Below are positions 23,746-34,569 of a stretch of DNA of 64,000 nucleotides, one piece after another; positions within the stretch are counted from its first letter, which is position 1, and each line of letters opens with the position of its first letter. Origin of the DNA: Melampsora larici-populina 98AG31 (lineage: Eukaryota > Basidiomycota > Pucciniomycetes > Pucciniales > Melampsoraceae). The DNA lies in contig NW_006768825.1 in the NCBI RefSeq assembly GCF_000204055.1, forward strand, positions 337,753 through 401,752, written 5' to 3'. The notes under the pieces were generated by a model. That model was not told the origin of the DNA. It worked only from the letters and a program-made list of their open reading frames with translations, and ran no database searches. The position numbers were made by a program, and so were the translations under genes.

Positions 23746-24471
23746 TCAGTTGAACCCAAATTCGATGGACCATTTTCTAAGTCTGGCCAAGTTCAAGAAG
23801 AAAACATTGACATTTACACATGTCAACAAAATGAGATCGATCAGTTTATAGTACAAACCAATTTGATTTTTCAACAGTAGGATGGGGTACAGACTTGGTA
23901 GAAACATATCAGATTCATTGATAGTTTCATCTCGACCCATCAAGATATCGAGATGAATATTTGATGGTTGGACTCGTCCTGGCAAGGCGATCGTCTACAA
24001 AAGGATCGTGATTCACAAATTCAAATTCGAGTGCAAGTTAGTATATTGTTGAATACGTGTATAGTCAGCTTTATTCATTCAACTCACATTTTGTCTTACG
24101 AGGTCACGTTCCATCATTAACCTGAGAGGAGCGCCCATTCCATAAAGATCACGTTGCATAGTAAGTTGAAAGTTGTCTCGAGTTTCATTCCACTTCAAAA
24201 ACCATCATATCACGAGACAGACATCAATGATCTTCGAATCAAGACTGATGAGCAGACGTGAATTGAATGAACCTCAGCTAGCCTGTTTTCTAATGGATGT
24301 CGAGGTGCTAGAGAGTGTGAGGCACTGGCCCATCCTTCTCTAGTTTCACCTGGAGCCGGTTGACTACCTGTTGGTTGAGTAGTTGGAACAATTCTATAAG
24401 AACTCTGAGTTTGATTAAACGATTGTTAGCTTGATTCATTTCTAATGTAGAGAGTTTTGATCACGAACCAT
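23746..24471 (-). CDS. UMP1: Proteasome maturation factor UMP1/POMP
   Basis: Minus-strand exons 24471-24469 (the ATG alone), 24404-24273, 24192-24088 and 23994-23746 join in phase to 162 aa. Family marks are the N-terminal MSSYRIVP, SLAPRHPLENRLAE, the central WNETRDNFQLTMQRDLYGMG and MGAPLRLMMERDLV, and the C-terminal signature PSNIHLDILMGRDETI. UMP1 is an intrinsically flexible chaperone that sits inside the half-20S proteasome, checks beta-subunit placement and becomes the first substrate of the finished particle. Two features are odd. The start codon is separated from the rest by a 64-bp intron, and the reading frame continues about 45 hydrophobic residues past the usual end (LYPILLLKNQIGLYY onward). 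The latter may be an unspliced 3' intron or a real extension. Identity is secure; both ends need transcript support. Confidence 0.85.
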
Positions 24472-27025
24472 GTTGTTTGAATGCGGTGAAGTTGTGTTCT
24501 AGAGGGTTTACCTTTGGCTTGCGACGCTGTTGTGGACTCCTCAGAAGTAAATTATGCTCGAATCGGGGGTCGGACTCGGTACGTCATGACGCGTGTGTAA
24601 GCCTACCTGACATGCCTGTCACATGTGAAATGTGTCATGGTAGCATGTGATATACAGACACATAACGCTTACGCTACATAGCGCTACATATCTTGGGTTC
24701 AAGTTCCTTCATCCAAATCAAATTCAGAAGCCTCTTCACCTTTGATCCATCAAAACACAACACTTTCAACTTAACATTCAAGTCACGTTAAATTATGAAT
24801 CAAACCAATTACTATCTCAGCTTCTTAAGCCAGTAATCAAATCTCATTGGAAATCTGTCCAAAAAATTCTGTCAAACATGGAATCTCACTTACTTTCACC
24901 ACTACCACCACTGTTTTACAAGCATGATGTTTATATAATTGAATGAAGATTTTGATGTGTTTTTACTTTGAATTACACCTATTGGCTCATTTTTTTTCAA
25001 TTAAACAGAAACCTGCAAGGTACAAGAAAAATTAACCATTGTATAAATGTTTTCCTTTCTTCTACCTCAGAAGTTGAGTATATGGTGAACAGGAGCATTA
25101 AAACTTGCTGTATATCTGTTAGATGGGATGCCAAATTGCAGATTTTTGCATTTGTCCTTGGATGGAGCAGCAGGGGCTTGCATTCTGAGGTAAAAACCAG
25201 TACGTTGACACAAATTATTTTCTCCAAAACTGCAATCCAATTGCCAGGACCCCAGCTAAGTTCCATTGATGAGACTAGTAGAAATGGGATTATTTTGCCT
25301 CTCCATCCTTGATTGCTGTGTGAAAAAACAGGTTTGGAATGAGTTTTGTCCTCATCTCATTTCAGGGTTGTTATGAGTATGGAATTGAATCTAGATGAAA
25401 CCCACCATGAATGATAGTATTGTACCAGGAATGAAGCCTGGCTTGAAAGTCTAAGAATTAGGATGACTGCTGTTAAATGCAAAAACATCTTGCTTCTTTT
25501 TTTGTTACTTTGAAAAAGTTGTAAATCAATTCTACCATTTAAAACATCCTAAAAATAGTTTGTTGACTCTCTACATCCAGATTCAAGCAAATGTAAGCAG
25601 ATGGAATTTTTCTGTATGAAGAGTTCAGCTGAGCAATTCATTATGTGTGGTTGGTTAAATTTTGAGCAGAAATTTCAAGTGGCCAAGCAGATTGTTGGAG
25701 CATCATGTGGTCTTGTTGGATCCTTCAAAAGAAAGTTCCAATCATGATGTAACCTTCAATCAGGTTTCATTGGACAGAAAAAATGACCCAACATTTCATG
25801 ATTTCTACAAACATTGAATTCATCATGTGGCCAAGAAGAACAGCTGCAGAAATTTATTCTTATCAAAACTTGGATCAAGACTTTTTTTATCAACAGTGGT
25901 GGCTTGGGTCTGCAACCTTTTGTCTGAATGTTGATGTTGGACCTTTGCATTTATATTCTCAAGTGGCCACTCAATTGCTTCTTCTCCATAGTTTGACATA
26001 AGATTTCAACATCACAACTTGCTAGCTACTTACCTGCCTGAGATAAACTTTGCATGTATAAGATCAAGTGGCTTCAATGAATCAAATCGGTAAGGCTGCA
26101 GCAATCAGGGCCCGCAAAAAAACCTCACTGCAGTGTGAAAAAGCTTCAAGGATGACAAGACCTTACTGGCTTCTGTGACAGCCGTGGTTGACAGTGACTG
26201 AGATGTTGGTTTTGATGCACCTGTGCCCTATAAATCACATATCCAAGAGATTGATACCAAGACTTCCGCACAAGAAACTTCAAGTGAACATGCTGCTCCT
26301 GGGATGCAGCATGTATTGCTGGAGTTAGAGCAACAATTTGTATTCTTGATATGCTTATCATACAGATGCTGAACAATAATGTCACTGGTCATCAAATGGA
26401 CCCAATACTCTCTCTCATAAATGTTTGACTTACCATTTCAGCCTCTGTCAACTCATGTTCTTTACAATTATACTTTAAGTACCATTTAATTTCTCCTACT
26501 CCGAGTCCCAAAGCCAGAGGATCATCCTTGTCAAATGAAGCATCTATTGCAATTGTTTTGTTGTCTATTGATCATTATATATCAAGTTTTGAATGCTACA
26601 TTGAGGCCTGTTCAGATCTTCAATCTGACTCTTGCCATCATGGCAAATATACATGGATGTGCGGGTAAAGGTTGCAGTATTTTCACACAACCAATGACCC
26701 CACTGGTAATGCATAAACGGCAGGAAGATTTTCACAGGTGGAGATTATTTTTTTGACAGTCAAGGAGAAGGTACACCACATCTCTCTGAAGATTTCGGTG
26801 ATCAAATTACAACAACCATGTTGATAGTCAACAGAAAAGTTTGAAGAGCCCTGTGTTTTTTCGCTTTGGATTGTAAACATCAAAAAATTAAGAGCCGGAA
26901 GTCATTCCTTTCAGAGACAGATATTTATGGGTCAGGTCTCTTTTGAGATGGTAGTAAGAAGTTGAGGAGAGACAGACACAACTCTCTAGACCATTGATTG
27001 AGGCATTATTCTATACTGAAATGTG
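24472..27025. other. AT-rich spacer with diverged repeats
   Basis: No gene was supported. A GC-richer patch at 24540-24700 contains short palindromes (CACATGTGAAATGTG, and paired TAGCG motifs). A segment near 25820-25920 shows diverged similarity to 33235-33330 on the same strand (a shared GGCCAAGA..TTGTAGA-like run, an AACTTGG and a GGCTTGG block), which suggests an old dispersed repeat. The 200 bp upstream of 24471 presumably include the UMP1 promoter. Confidence 0.4.
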
Positions 27026-27026
27026 A

Positions 27027-27262
27027 ATTGTAAGCACTACCGCAACCGCTCCGCTCAAAATTGTGGTTGCGGAGCGGTTGCGGAGCGATTTTTGATGCCG
27101 CTATGTCACCACTATATGTAGTGGTGACTGCACTCCGCAATCCGAGGTTCAGAAACCTCGTAGCGGTAAAAACCACTCCACAACGAGACGAGGCTGTGAT
27201 TGCTCCGCTATATAGCGGAGCAACAACCTGTACCCGCACTCTCTCTTGCACGCTCGCTTGCC
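27027..27262. repeat. GC-palindrome block, left half of an older repeat
   Basis: A GC-rich island made of short palindromes: CCGCAACCGCTCCGC opposed by GCGGAGCGGTTGCGGAGCG, CACCACTATATGTAGTGGTG and CCGCTATATAGCGG. Its outer edge, CACTACCGCAACCGCTCCGC, resembles the inverted outer edge of the block at 32520-32730. The two blocks lie on either side of the 4.4 kb transposon at 27900-32320, so they are probably the two ends of one older element that the transposon interrupted. Confidence 0.5.
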
Positions 27263-27899
27263 AAGAGGGACTTTGCTAGGTTTAGTACCCACACCATCTA
27301 GATCAGCTTCATAACTATTGATCTAAACCTAACTAAAGGTTTTGATCCATCTTCTGAAGCTAAATAATCAATCAAAACCTCATTCTCTAATCCCATGACC
27401 AATCCAAAACAGTCAACCTTTGATTTTTGTTTTTACAGGTTCGAATATTATCTATCAAACTTTTACAAGTTCACATCCCAGATCATTAAGATCATTTCAT
27501 GAATTCTTTTCTTCATGACATACACATACGACTTATAATCAAATCATACTACACACCTGAAACAATCTTAACTCTTTGAGCGATTCATCATTTGAAAGAT
27601 CTAAACATCGGGTTTTGCAGGGATTGAAGACTTTAAATCTTGAACGATTGAATCCGATCTTGATTAATGATTCAGATACGGCTAGGTTTGAGTCATGGCC
27701 AATTGTTGATTAGATTGGTGGCTAAGAATCTTCAAGAAATCCTAAATGTTACAACTGATGAATTGTTTTCTGCTTTTGGTGTTAATAAATTGATCAAGAT
27801 CAACATCTGAATATGGGAATAAGATTTAGTCTCTTTAACGCTTCACAAACTTCAAATACAGCTTCAGATATAAAAACCTCTAAACTGATTTCAAATTTA

Positions 27900-27966
27900 C
27901 TGTCTCTTTCATAAAGAATGAAAAAGTTTCAAAAAGTTACGGGCCTTGAGGCCCGTGCGCGAGGCG
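27900..27966 (+). repeat. Left terminal inverted repeat
   Basis: 67 bp, identical to the inverse complement of 32254-32320. It begins CTGTCTCTTTC after the target TA and ends in GCGCGAGGCG. Confidence 0.95.
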
Positions 27967-28170
27967 TATGCCAGGCGGATACTGAGTGCCACAGTTCGAC
28001 AAAGTTCCCATGTCCATACCCATGGGATACCCAACCCTTCTGGCAGCTTCGGGTACCGTCCACAAAGGCCTCAAGGAGAACGAACCCCAAAACACCGCCA
28101 ACCTCATCTCCATCCCTTCCTTCCATCCGCCCACTCCATTCCACATTCTCACGATTCACCGGGCAGCCAT

Positions 28171-29333
28171 ATGGTTTTCCAGAGCTATTCGGAGGACATC
28201 AAGCTCCTCGCCACCCGAATGGCGATGGACAACGTCGACCTTCAGATGATCAATGCTACTCTTCGCACATCGATTTCAGCCACTTCGCTTTGGCGTTGGA
28301 AACGGCTCTACGAGCGTACCAACAAAGTTGTTATCGACCCTCAAAATTACCAAACACGAGGCCGCCGTCATGTCTTATCTGATGTTCACTTCGCCGTCCT
28401 CAATGAGCTAGTCAACGATAACCCTTCCATCTACCTTGACGAACTCCAACGCCAACTTGTGCAGATCATCGGAATCCCTATATCTCAAGCCACGCTCAGC
28501 CGCGAGTTGCATACCCGATTAGGACTCTCCCATGTGGTAACTCGGCGAGTCCATGCTGCACAGTCCGCTGAGGATAGAACAGATTATATGTTCAGGGTGG
28601 CTAGAATTCCACCTGAATACTTGGTTTTCATAGGTCAGTATATCTTGCATTCTATGGCTTCTGTTTCGTCATCTTACTAACCGCTCAAACTCGTGTAATC
28701 AGATGAATCCGGAGTCGTTGGGCAGGACACCCTTCGCAGGAAGAGCTGGGCGACCAAAGGAACTCAAAGCCGGCGCCAGATCGACCAGACTGATAAAGAC
28801 CACTGGACTGTTCTTCCGGCTGTATCGGAGCGTGGTATGATCGCGGGTGTGGTAATTCAAGGGCCGGTCGAGCGAGTTCACGTGGAATTGTTCCTTGCTC
28901 GAGACTTAGTGAGTACAGTTGATGCCACTCTTCCCATCAGTTACTCATATTGTTCCTTCCCCCATTCGCTTGTTTCTTTGTTTAGCTCCCGGTGATGAAC
29001 CAATACCCGGGAGTCAATTCTGTTCTCATCTTGGACAACGCCCGCGTCCATCACGGGGGTCTCATTGACCAGCTTTGCAAAGATGCTGGGGTCCTATTGG
29101 TTTACTTACCGGCGTATTCACCCGACATGAACCCAATTGAAAATTGTTTTCACAGTATGAAGGCCCGATTGCGTCGTGAAGAGGCGTGGTTTGAACACGA
29201 AGACAAGGCACGCTATCTGTTGTTACTGGCTGGAACGGTTTTCACCCGCGCTTTATTACAACCCCTCTTCGCCTACTGTGGATACGCCACAAACCGCTAC
29301 TGGGAAGAATACAACCTTCAAGGTCAGGAGTAG
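28171..29333 (+). CDS. Tc1/mariner-like DDE transposase
   Basis: Exons 28171-28633, 28703-28908 and 28986-29333 join in phase to 338 aa. The N-terminal half is a helix-turn-helix DNA-binding region (LATRMAMDNVDLQMINATLR, SATSLWRWKRLYE, then a paired-like second part with ISQATLSRELHTRLG). The catalytic part is the DDE_3 type. FIDESG supplies the first Asp and lies exactly across the first intron. LILDNARVHH supplies the second Asp. YSPDMNPIEN supplies Glu, with 34 residues between Asp and Glu, as in Tc1. It would cut at the 67-bp TIRs and insert at TA. The ATG at 28171 was chosen because the open sequence upstream has Pro/His-rich, non-domain character. No stop or frameshift was found, so it may be functional. 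Confidence 0.88.
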
Positions 29334-30001
29334 TTATCGCTTCTCGCGGGGGTTTTGTGGTCATGTTCAAGCTTGAAATATGGTCGCTGTGACGATGGCT
29401 CACACACATATAAAATTACTATTGCTTTATTGACTTTGTAAGGTTTCCAAAAGAAATCTGTGCGACCGTTGATTCTGTACTGTCTCTCTCTGTCCTGGTT
29501 TTTCCACTCTCTATCCTATGCTTGTATGCTTGTTGTGAGAACTTCACGGAAACAATACTGTTCAGTTTGATGTTATTCTTAGCTCTTAGCAATCCATTCT
29601 ATTATGAGCTTGTTGACCCAATTTGAATTGACTTGGGACTGAGACACACAGTCCAAAACGTATTGAGAACATAAGTTTGTTTTAGATACTCAGTCGGTCG
29701 TACGTAAGACAAATCAGACATGTGAGAAAGAAGACTTTGGGGTCTTCCACTCGACATGAAGATCTTGAAATGATATGACACAACAAGTCTTGAATGACTT
29801 GTGCACATGACAAGTCATTATGAGAATGGATTGGCAAGGTGGCAAGCTCTCAGGTGGCAATGGTAGGGCACAGTGGATCTTTCAGTATTTCAAAATGAAA
29901 TTGAGTGGGGATGTTTTACTTTCAATCAAACGGAACATCAATCATACAGCTAAGAGTTGATCGTTCAAGACTAGACAAATTTAGGTAAAGGGGATAGTAA
30001 T
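29334..30001. other. Intergenic region inside the transposon
   Basis: AT-rich, non-coding stretch between the convergent 3' ends of the transposase and the second gene. No further feature was seen. Confidence 0.4.
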
Positions 30002-32136
30002 CTAATGAGATACAGGGTTGTTACGCAATTCGCTTTGGCGTAACAATTCCATGTCGTCATCATAAATCCTTTGACTGTTGAGTTTTTGTTGCTCAAGTGC
30101 CACTTGGTACACATAGAACTCGCGAGCTCGGGCGATCAATTCCATTGCGGTGTCCCAGAGAATCCCCCATGAGGCTATAGTCTTCGCTTCTAAGACATCG
30201 GGAAATAAAAAGCGACGGAAGCTCTGGATACCGTGCGTTAATAAGATCTTGACGTCATGGTCAATGTTTGATTCTTCGATATCACACCATTGAAGATACT
30301 CTTTCATGGTAGCACACCAGTGAATACGCCGTATTGTCTTGTAATCAATGTTGATGGAGTGCCCTTGCATTTCAGCATAGCTGCCGAGGGGGAAGATGAG
30401 CCCCTCTTCGACCTTGACCCGCTTGACCGAGGCGATTGGCGTGGTGGACATGGGCGTAGTGCAGGCTGTAGAAGTAGGTCGCTTTTGAAGGACATCAAGC
30501 CAGATGAAGTCCTGTGGATAGACCTTGATCGGAGGGACGTCGATGGTGACATCTGGGGTTTCCTTGGCCTGATGAACCATATGACATCAGGTCACGCGGG
30601 AAAAAAAAGAAACGGTCGACACAGAAAGGCTTACCAATTCTTCAGCCCAAAGGACCATGTGACGGTAGTCAATTCCATCTTCTGAGTAAGATCCTTAGTG
30701 TTGAAGATTTGCCAGCCGTCGCCCTTGTTGGTGCGGAGGGAGCCGTGACGGTTTTGCAAAGCGGTAAGATATTGTTTTTCAGGCGCGATAGGTGCCGAAT
30801 GGGCCACATCGGAAGTCGTGGTTGTAGTTCCACTAGCCAAGGTGTGTTGCGCACGCATGCGACCTTGGCTCTTGGTAAGTTCCTAATCATTGAAAGGTCA
30901 GTCTAGGTACAAAGCTACAAAGAAGTCAAGCGAAGGGCGACTTACCGCGCTGGCGGCTTGGGCCGCTTTGGTCGGATTCTCCATAGTGACCGAGAAGCCA
31001 CAATTTCCAACCGGATTGTGGGGGAGGGCTGAATAGAAAGATTTCAGCACCTCGTCGCTGGTAATGAGGCGGTTGTGATCCTTGGCATAAAAGTGGTGCC
31101 GGGCTATGAAAGCAAAGATCTTGACCTTCTTGCCGGTGTCGGCAAGTTTGAGGATTGCAGTGTTGCCATGCGAGGTATCGTTGTCAACCTTGCTGGCCAA
31201 ATCAAACAAAAATTCCTTCAACGCAGGGAGAGAATGATTGTCGATCTGGAAGGTCTGCGTGGTGACTGGGAGCGGAATCGGCTGATAGACGGGTTTGCTG
31301 CTTTTCTTGGGCGGACCCTTAGAAAGGTCATGACCCTTCGGCAGGTACAAGGTGAAACTGACCACAAGACCTCGAGTGCCCGTTGGAGGCATACCTATTG
31401 CAAAATCATGCAGTTGCCACCATGTCAGCGGGCCATTCAAATTGGTCCAAACGGATTATGAGTACTCACTGGGTTTGACATCTCGTGATACGATTCGACG
31501 TTTAGGAGGTAGGTTGGAACTGATGATCTCGATCTCGGAGCTGGCATCGCGTTCCCCAAAAGGCTTTGTGATACCTATATGTAATTCACCAAAGCGATCA
31601 GAAATTATTAATTGAGGATGTGGCAGAGGAAACTGACTATTTTTGATCTCGATGGGAGGCGATGGGGGATCACGAGGTGAGCCCGTGATTTCCCAGGAGC
31701 CCGGGGACTCTGGAGTCACGTCTGATAAGGCAGGAGTGGCTTCTTTTGGAGCGACAGGGTAGGCTCTAACGTGGGGTATGATAACCCTATCATGAATAAA
31801 GATATCGATCAGTAAATCGAAAACGAACCAAACAAAGATGACAAAATCCAAGTCAACTCACTGAGGAGGGCTTGGGTAAGGCCTCTCGCCAATGGGCGTG
31901 TCATCGGCGGCGATTTGAGCTAATGAATTGGATTTGAACATGGTGTTGGAGTGAAGGCAGAAGGTGATGAAACGATCAAAGGAAGCTGTTCTTGACAATG
32001 TTGATTGAAGTCGATTAGAGATGAATTGGGATCCAGATGGCGATTTGACCGGGAAACCTAATGGATATTGGACCCCCATTTGGGCAGGCAGGACCGGAAA
32101 TGGGGCCGTGGAGGATTGGAGGAAGGGATTCAGCAA
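30002..32136 (-). CDS. Second gene of the Tc1-like transposon, unknown function
   Basis: Five minus-strand exons are visible: 32136-31862, 31786-31470, 31394-30946, 30882-30635 and 30568-30002, about 615 codons. The first four join in phase. Within exon 4 the frame must shift by one near 30680 for the exon end (DYRHMVLWAEEL) to run into exon 5, so either a small unrecognised splice or a mutation is present. The N-terminal third is Pro/Ser-rich. The middle has mixed alpha/beta character (LKEFLFDLASKVDNDTSHGN, KVKIFAFIARHHFYAKDHNR). The C-terminal exon has a helical region (IQSFRRFLFPDVLEAKTIAS, WDTAMELIARAREFYVYQVA). No DDE, zinc-knuckle or helicase motif was seen. It is convergent with the transposase and wholly inside the TIRs. 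It could be an accessory transposition protein or captured host sequence. Confidence 0.6.
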
Positions 32137-32253
32137 TCTTCTGTTATCGTGGTGGACAGTAGATCAATCATTAGTAGAGGCGGATGGTGGATCTCTGTAT
32201 CCAAATTACAGGCAATAAAGGCGGTACAGGGCTTCACTGTACCCGCCGACATC

Positions 32254-32320
32254 CGCCTCGCGCACGGGCCTCAAGGCCCGTAACTTTTTGAAACTTTTTC
32301 ATTCTTTATGAAAGAGACAG
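32254..32320 (-). repeat. Right terminal inverted repeat
   Basis: 67 bp, exact inverse complement of 27900-27966, followed by the target TA at 32321. Confidence 0.95.
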
Positions 32321-32519
32321 TAATTGAATCGATAACAAATTTGATGAGAGAGTATTCTAATGCCATTCAAGAAATTTCGAATTTGCTCGATACAAATTAC
32401 AATTGTGCTCCGATTACAAAAAGAAATCCAAACAAGGATTTTAAATCCAATCCTCAATGCCATCAAACAGGCATTTCAGCATTAATTAGCAAGATGCATT
32501 ACAAATTGAATTGCTACAT

Positions 32520-32735
32520 AGCACGCTGTATAGTGATTTCCGCTATAACACGCTATATAGCGAAAATATAGCGTTTATTTCGCTCCGCAAGGCCGAGAGG
32601 AGAAAATCGTGACTTATAGCGATCGCAGTGCAAAGCGAAATGTAGCGCTGACTCCGCAACGCAATGGAGACGGCCCAGAATCCATAGCGTTGCGGAGCGA
32701 TTGCGGTGTTGTTGTAAGGAAGATATGCAGACATC
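32520..32735. repeat. GC-palindrome block, right half of an older repeat
   Basis: Contains TTTCCGCTATAACACGCTAT, CGCTATATAGCG, TATAGCGATCGC and a terminal GCGGAGCGATTGCGGTG. The inverse complement of that last motif resembles the left edge of the block at 27027. Spacing to the transposon end (about 200 bp) differs from the left side (about 640 bp). If the 4,421-bp insertion is removed, the older repeat would be about 1.3 kb. Confidence 0.5.
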
Positions 32736-33833
32736 CGAGAAAACACTTCAAGAAGGCTGTGCTGAGCCTGCTGCATCAAAACTTATCAGGAAGATATGCT
32801 TCGATTGGCAGTCACTGATCAGTTTGTTTGTGATATGTTGGTTTTGGTTGGGTCACACTCAAAGCAATGTCATCATTCAGTGGATTTCTGTTGATACATG
32901 ATTGACACCGGTCTGCGTGCATAGCCAAGTATGTTTCAATGTAGACCGCTCAGACACCTGGTCATGAAAATAATCTCCTACCTCTGATTGCTGAATGCAT
33001 GCGTATGCATATGTATGGTTCGCGTCGGCTCCTTTTGCGGAGTTGGAGTTCATCGCATATTCCCATGTACCAAGTAAATGATTGCGTGTAATTTTCGAGT
33101 TGCCAAGGAGGTGGATAAGGTGTCATTCGATCTGGTTGAATTCTTGAGTAGGAACTTCTAATCGGAATCTAACCTTCAAGTAGGTAAACTCATCACACAG
33201 CATTCTCGTATTTGATTTTGAAGAGATGAATGGGTGATATGTATGCGGCCAAGAGGAAAAGTTGTAGATTTGGATTCCAAACTTGGTTATCGACCTTGCT
33301 GGCGGCTTGGCTTTACAGCCTTCGAGCATGATGACCTTCACGGTTGAAGATTCCCAATTTCTCATTAAGCGATTGTATAGGATTGTATTCATTATTTTCG
33401 ATTCTGCACCTAATCTTCTTCCCAATCGGATCTCCGCTTCGGCACAATTGACTGCTGATTAGTAAGCTGTGTTATGAACTTTTATGTAATATCGGTCTAC
33501 ATGTATCGTTGGATGTGTGATCATTTGATGGGTAGAGAGTAGAGACTGAGTGTGAGTGGCTTCGATGGATCCAAAATGGTCACATGGTCATGCCATTGCC
33601 AGACCAACTCCGATCAATCAGCAGACCAAAATGACGTGATATGCTATGAGAATCGACCAAATATACAATTCACGGATTTGAACCTTTTCTTATACAAATC
33701 CACTTCCAACATCATCCAAATTGAAAATACTTACTCTACAAACACAACTCCTCAAAACCAAACCACTTCTTCAACTTCAACGAATCATCTCTGAAACTAA
33801 TCACTCCATCAACTCATTTCTCTTCACATCAAG
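32736..33833. other. Spacer upstream of the PAR32-like gene
   Basis: No recognised gene. A 100-codon minus-strand frame at 33123-33425 contains a string (GCKAKPPARSITK, FSSWPHTYH) that recurs in diverged form in a minus-strand frame at 25756-25950 (GCRPKPPLLIKK, SSWPHDEF), so it is more likely a dispersed repeat than a unique gene. The last 150 bp are an A/C-rich leader typical of fungal 5' UTRs. Confidence 0.4.
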
Positions 33834-34569
33834 ATGACCGGTTTTGTTGCAAAAGTTAGAAACGCTATTAGTCCTAGTCGTCATTATAATTCTCATTCTC
33901 CGCCTGCCATTGATACTTCTCATAGTCCAACTAGCAGTTAAGTCTCGATACTTTTGACTCACATCACCATCCGAAACTCTACCTCAACAAAAAAACCATT
34001 CTCATATTTTTCATTTTTCTTTGTTCAGCTTGTCGTGATTTATCAGAAGATAGAGGTCGAACAGCTCATCAACAGATCTTTACAACTGGTAGAGGTGGGG
34101 CTGGAAACCTAGTGAAATCGGGTGTTCCAATCGATCCAAATGAACTTTCAATCGAAGAAGATTTGGTAACAAATGAAGAAAGAAACAAACGAGTCCTTTC
34201 ACCCAGATCACATGGCCGTGGTGGTGCAGGTAACATACGTAGTCCAAGTCGGTTCGTTTACTTTTTACTCTTCTTACCTCAACTGAAACTTGATCTGACG
34301 ATTTTCTTTTTTGTGATGTCGATTTTGGTTTTAGAGATGCTAGTCAAAGAGCAGAACAAGCTGAGAAATTAAAACAACTAGATGAAGAAGATCGTAGGAT
34401 TGAAGAAGCTTATGATGAACGAACCAAGAATTCGGCTCATAGTACAGGTCGAGGAGGGGCTGGTAATGTGAGTCAAGTTTTCATTCGACCGAATCGATTG
34501 GTGATACACATGTTCATCTATTGGCCTTTTGCTGATGATTGGTGTTGATTTTGATTTTAGATTCATTGA
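33834..34569 (+). CDS. PAR32-like protein (DUF3602, RGGAGN repeats)
   Basis: Four exons, 33834-33936, 34029-34251, 34335-34467 and a 9-nt last exon 34561-34569 (Ile-His-stop), join in phase to 155 aa. The protein is hydrophilic and apparently disordered, with three copies of the DUF3602 motif: TTGRGGAGNLV, HGRGGAGNIRS and STGRGGAGNIH. In yeast, Par32/Amu1 of this family is phosphorylated after rapamycin treatment and acts between TORC1 and ammonium transport, and the repeats contribute to binding. The start MTGFVAKVRNAISPSRH precedes a Ser/Pro-rich segment likely to be phosphorylated. The last repeat is completed only by splicing to the tiny fourth exon. Family assignment is firm; the exact role in this organism is inferred. 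Confidence 0.82.

Larger units (their letters stand above)
27900..32320. mobile_element. Two-gene Tc1/mariner-like DNA transposon with 67-bp perfect TIRs
   Basis: A 4,421-bp element starting CTGTCTCTTTCATAAAG and ending in its exact inverse complement. The terminal 67 bp at each end are identical and imperfect similarity continues inward for about 20 bp more. TA flanks both sides (27898-27899 and 32321-32322), the duplication expected for Tc1/mariner-type insertion. The left half carries a three-exon DD34E transposase (+). The right half carries a five-exon gene of unknown function on the opposite strand. Typical Tc1 elements are 1.3-2.4 kb with one gene, so this is large for the class. The perfect TIRs indicate recent insertion. 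The inner TIR holds a palindrome, CGGGCCTTGAGGCCCG. Confidence 0.93.

Noticed and set aside
24540..24720. Possible tRNA, from a GGTTCAAGTTCC string near the GC-rich patch
   Set aside because: The box is one base off the B-box spacing, and no A box, acceptor stem or anticodon arm could be folded.
27946..28170. Upstream extension of the Tc1-like transposase frame
   Set aside because: The frame is open, but it is Pro/His-rich and starts inside the TIR. The ATG at 28171 directly precedes the helix-turn-helix region.
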